Below are positions 22,670 through 23,974 of a DNA stretch of 23,974 nt, piece after piece; position 1 is the first letter of the stretch, and each line of letters opens with the position of its first letter. The position numbers were made by a program, and so were the translations under genes. The notes beneath the pieces are model-generated. The model saw only the letters and a program-made list of their open reading frames with translations. It had not been told where the DNA came from and made no database searches. This DNA is from Pseudomonadota bacterium (GTDB taxonomy: Bacteria; Pseudomonadota; Gammaproteobacteria; Acidithiobacillales; Acidithiobacillaceae): assembly GCA_021818125.1 (NCBI GenBank), contig JAKAFG010000006.1:1-23974 (forward strand), written 5' to 3'.

Positions 22670-23290
22670 ATGTCAGACGAAACGCAGGACAACAAGCATG
22701 CTCCAAATGTAACGCGTCGCCGCTTTCTCACTGCTCTGGTGACGGTATCCGGCGCCGCGGTAGCGGGCACTATTGCGGTACCGATGGTAAAATCGTTGGA
22801 TCCAACGGCTGCCGCCGCGGCATTAGCCACCACCACCATTGATCTGTCTCCCATCGAGCCAGGTATGCAAATGGTGGCGCTGTGGCAGGAAAAGCCGGTT
22901 ATAGTGGTAAACAGAACCCCGGAAATGCTGACCACTCTTGACGAGGCTGAACAGAAAGGCCTATTGAAAGATCCCAACTGCAATATTCCGCAGCAGCCCC
23001 CCTACTGCAAAAACAAGTATAGGTCACGGGTGCCGGAATGGTATGTCGGTATAAAAATATGCAACCACCTGTGTTGCATACCGCATTACCGGCCCAAAAA
23101 AGCCAGCGTCGCGCCATGGTGGCTCGGTGGGTTTCATTGCCCTTGCCATGGATCTATGTACGATCTTTCTGCACGCGTAATCAAAGGTTCACCCGCCCCG
23201 CATAATATGGCAGTTCCTGAATACGACATCGATGTGGAAAAGAAAAGCGTCGTTGTAACCAAAATGTATCCGCTCGCGCATTTGTGCTGA
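22670..23290 (+). CDS. petA: Rieske iron-sulfur subunit of cytochrome bc1 complex
   Basis: A 206-residue Rieske protein with a Tat-type N-terminus (RRRFLTALV, 16-24) acting as membrane anchor. The cluster ligands are C131 and H133 in CNHLCC and C157 and H160 in HCPCHGS; C136 and C159 are the expected disulfide. The usual CTHLGC box is altered: Asn replaces Thr and an extra cysteine, C135, replaces Gly. The potential-raising Ser162 and Tyr164 are present, fitting a protein working with acidophile high-potential carriers. AGGA lies eight bases before the ATG. It follows sdrA by 30 bases. Confidence 0.95.
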   Translation: MSDETQDNKHAPNVTRRRFLTALVTVSGAAVAGTIAVPMVKSLDPTAAAAALATTTIDLSPIEPGMQMVALWQEKPVIVVNRTPEMLTTLDEAEQKGLLKDPNCNIPQQPPYCKNKYRSRVPEWYVGIKICNHLCCIPHYRPKKASVAPWWLGGFHCPCHGSMYDLSARVIKGSPAPHNMAVPEYDIDVEKKSVVVTKMYPLAHLC

Positions 23291-23317
23291 GTGTGGTAGC
23301 CGAGAAAGGAGGCTGAT

Positions 23318-23974
23318 ATGAGTTTCAAAGAGTGGTTTGTCAAACGTTCGCCGTTGCCGGAGATGTGGCGGGAGCACATGGCTGAATACTATGCGCCAAA
23401 GAATTTCAATATCTTTTATTATGCAGGGTCTCTACTTCTACTGATGGTGGTGTTGCAGTTCCTGTCGGGATTTTTGGTTCTGGCACACTACATACCATCT
23501 GCCAGGGATGCATACGACTCCGTATATGGAATCATGTATGACGTGCATTATGGTTGGCTTATGCAGTATATGCATGTTGATGGCGTATCCCTGATATTCG
23601 TACTTCTGTATATACACATGGCGAGAGGCATGCTTTACGGCTCCTACCGAGCACCGCGGGAGATCGTGTGGATCATTGGCTATACGACCTATCTGGCCTT
23701 TATGGCGGAGGCATTTTTCGGGTATGTATTGCCTTACTCAAACCTGTCCTATTGGGCTGGGACGGTAATTACTTCTTTATTCAAGTCCATTCCATTTATC
23801 GGCGGGTGGGTTACTACGCTGGTGCGCGGTGGCGCCGGCATGAGTGGAGACACGCTAAATCGGTTTATGGCTTTGCATGTAACCGTGGTGTTTTTGGTCA
23901 TTGTCGGACTGATCGTTTTTCATATCCTTTATCTACACAAGGTCGGCTCGAACAATCCCGATGGCATTGAGATC
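23318..23974 (+). CDS. petB: Cytochrome b subunit of bc1 complex, 5' part (runs off the window)
   Basis: The first 219 residues of cytochrome b, with AAAGGAGG five bases before the ATG. Transmembrane helices A to D are visible, with the four haem ligands H86, H100, H187 and H202. SYWAGTVITSLFKSIPFIGG is the conserved segment of the quinol-oxidation side. The spacing between the helix D histidines is 14 residues, as in cytochrome b6, rather than the 13 usual in proteobacterial bc1. In this organism type the complex is thought to run uphill, feeding electrons from Fe(II) to quinone. petC would be expected beyond the right edge. Confidence 0.95.
   Translation, partial: MSFKEWFVKRSPLPEMWREHMAEYYAPKNFNIFYYAGSLLLLMVVLQFLSGFLVLAHYIPSARDAYDSVYGIMYDVHYGWLMQYMHVDGVSLIFVLLYIHMARGMLYGSYRAPREIVWIIGYTTYLAFMAEAFFGYVLPYSNLSYWAGTVITSLFKSIPFIGGWVTTLVRGGAGMSGDTLNRFMALHVTVVFLVIVGLIVFHILYLHKVGSNNPDGIEI

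Overview
The window looks like the replication-origin region of an acidophilic iron-oxidising proteobacterium of the Acidithiobacillus ferrooxidans type. The evidence is a porin-cytochrome of the Cyc2 (outer-membrane Fe(II) oxidase) family at 18747-20171, followed by a c4-type dihaem cytochrome and by the gene order cycA-sdrA-petA-petB, the start of the petI-type bc1 operon known from that genus. Species cannot be fixed from the sequence alone.

Layout. (1) 1-2496: the N-terminal part of an FAD/NAD(P)-dependent oxidoreductase (runs off the left edge, minus strand), divergent from an LpxH-like metallophosphoesterase. (2) 2497-8689: gyrB, recF, dnaN and dnaA, all on the minus strand, with DnaA boxes and AT-rich stretches on both sides of dnaA that suggest a bipartite origin. 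(3) 8690-9687: about 1 kb without a convincing gene, holding origin-type signals, a promoter and a structured leader. (4) 9688-18492: an oxygen-independent metabolism block. It has a class III ribonucleotide reductase whose glycyl-radical domain is a separate small gene, its activase nrdG, a lipoate-ligase/DUF116 fusion, ubiV, ubiU and ubiT for anaerobic ubiquinone hydroxylation, and a divergent NPD-type flavoprotein with a cysteine-rich tail. (5) 18493-23974: cyc2, a cyc1-like gene, cycA, sdrA, petA and the 5' part of petB.

The most interesting signal is a roughly 73-nt element present three times, always in sense orientation and ending 6-8 nt before a start codon: ahead of nrdD (9609-9679), ubiV (15141-15215) and ubiT (17090-17162). 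The copies can all fold into the same three-helix junction with compensatory base changes, share an AGGAG at the 5' end and a junction sequence CGCTATnCCTCC, and replace a normal ribosome binding site. I do not recognise it as a known riboswitch class. Because it controls three unlinked transcription units that all serve life without oxygen, it looks like a cis-acting RNA regulon.

How the genes fit together: Cyc2 would take electrons from Fe(II) at the cell surface, c-type cytochromes would carry them through the periplasm, and the petI bc1 complex would run uphill to the quinone pool for NAD reduction. UbiTUV would keep ubiquinone supplied, and NrdDG would keep dNTPs supplied, when oxygen is absent (for example during Fe(III) respiration). 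No tRNA, rRNA, CRISPR array or intact insertion sequence was seen.
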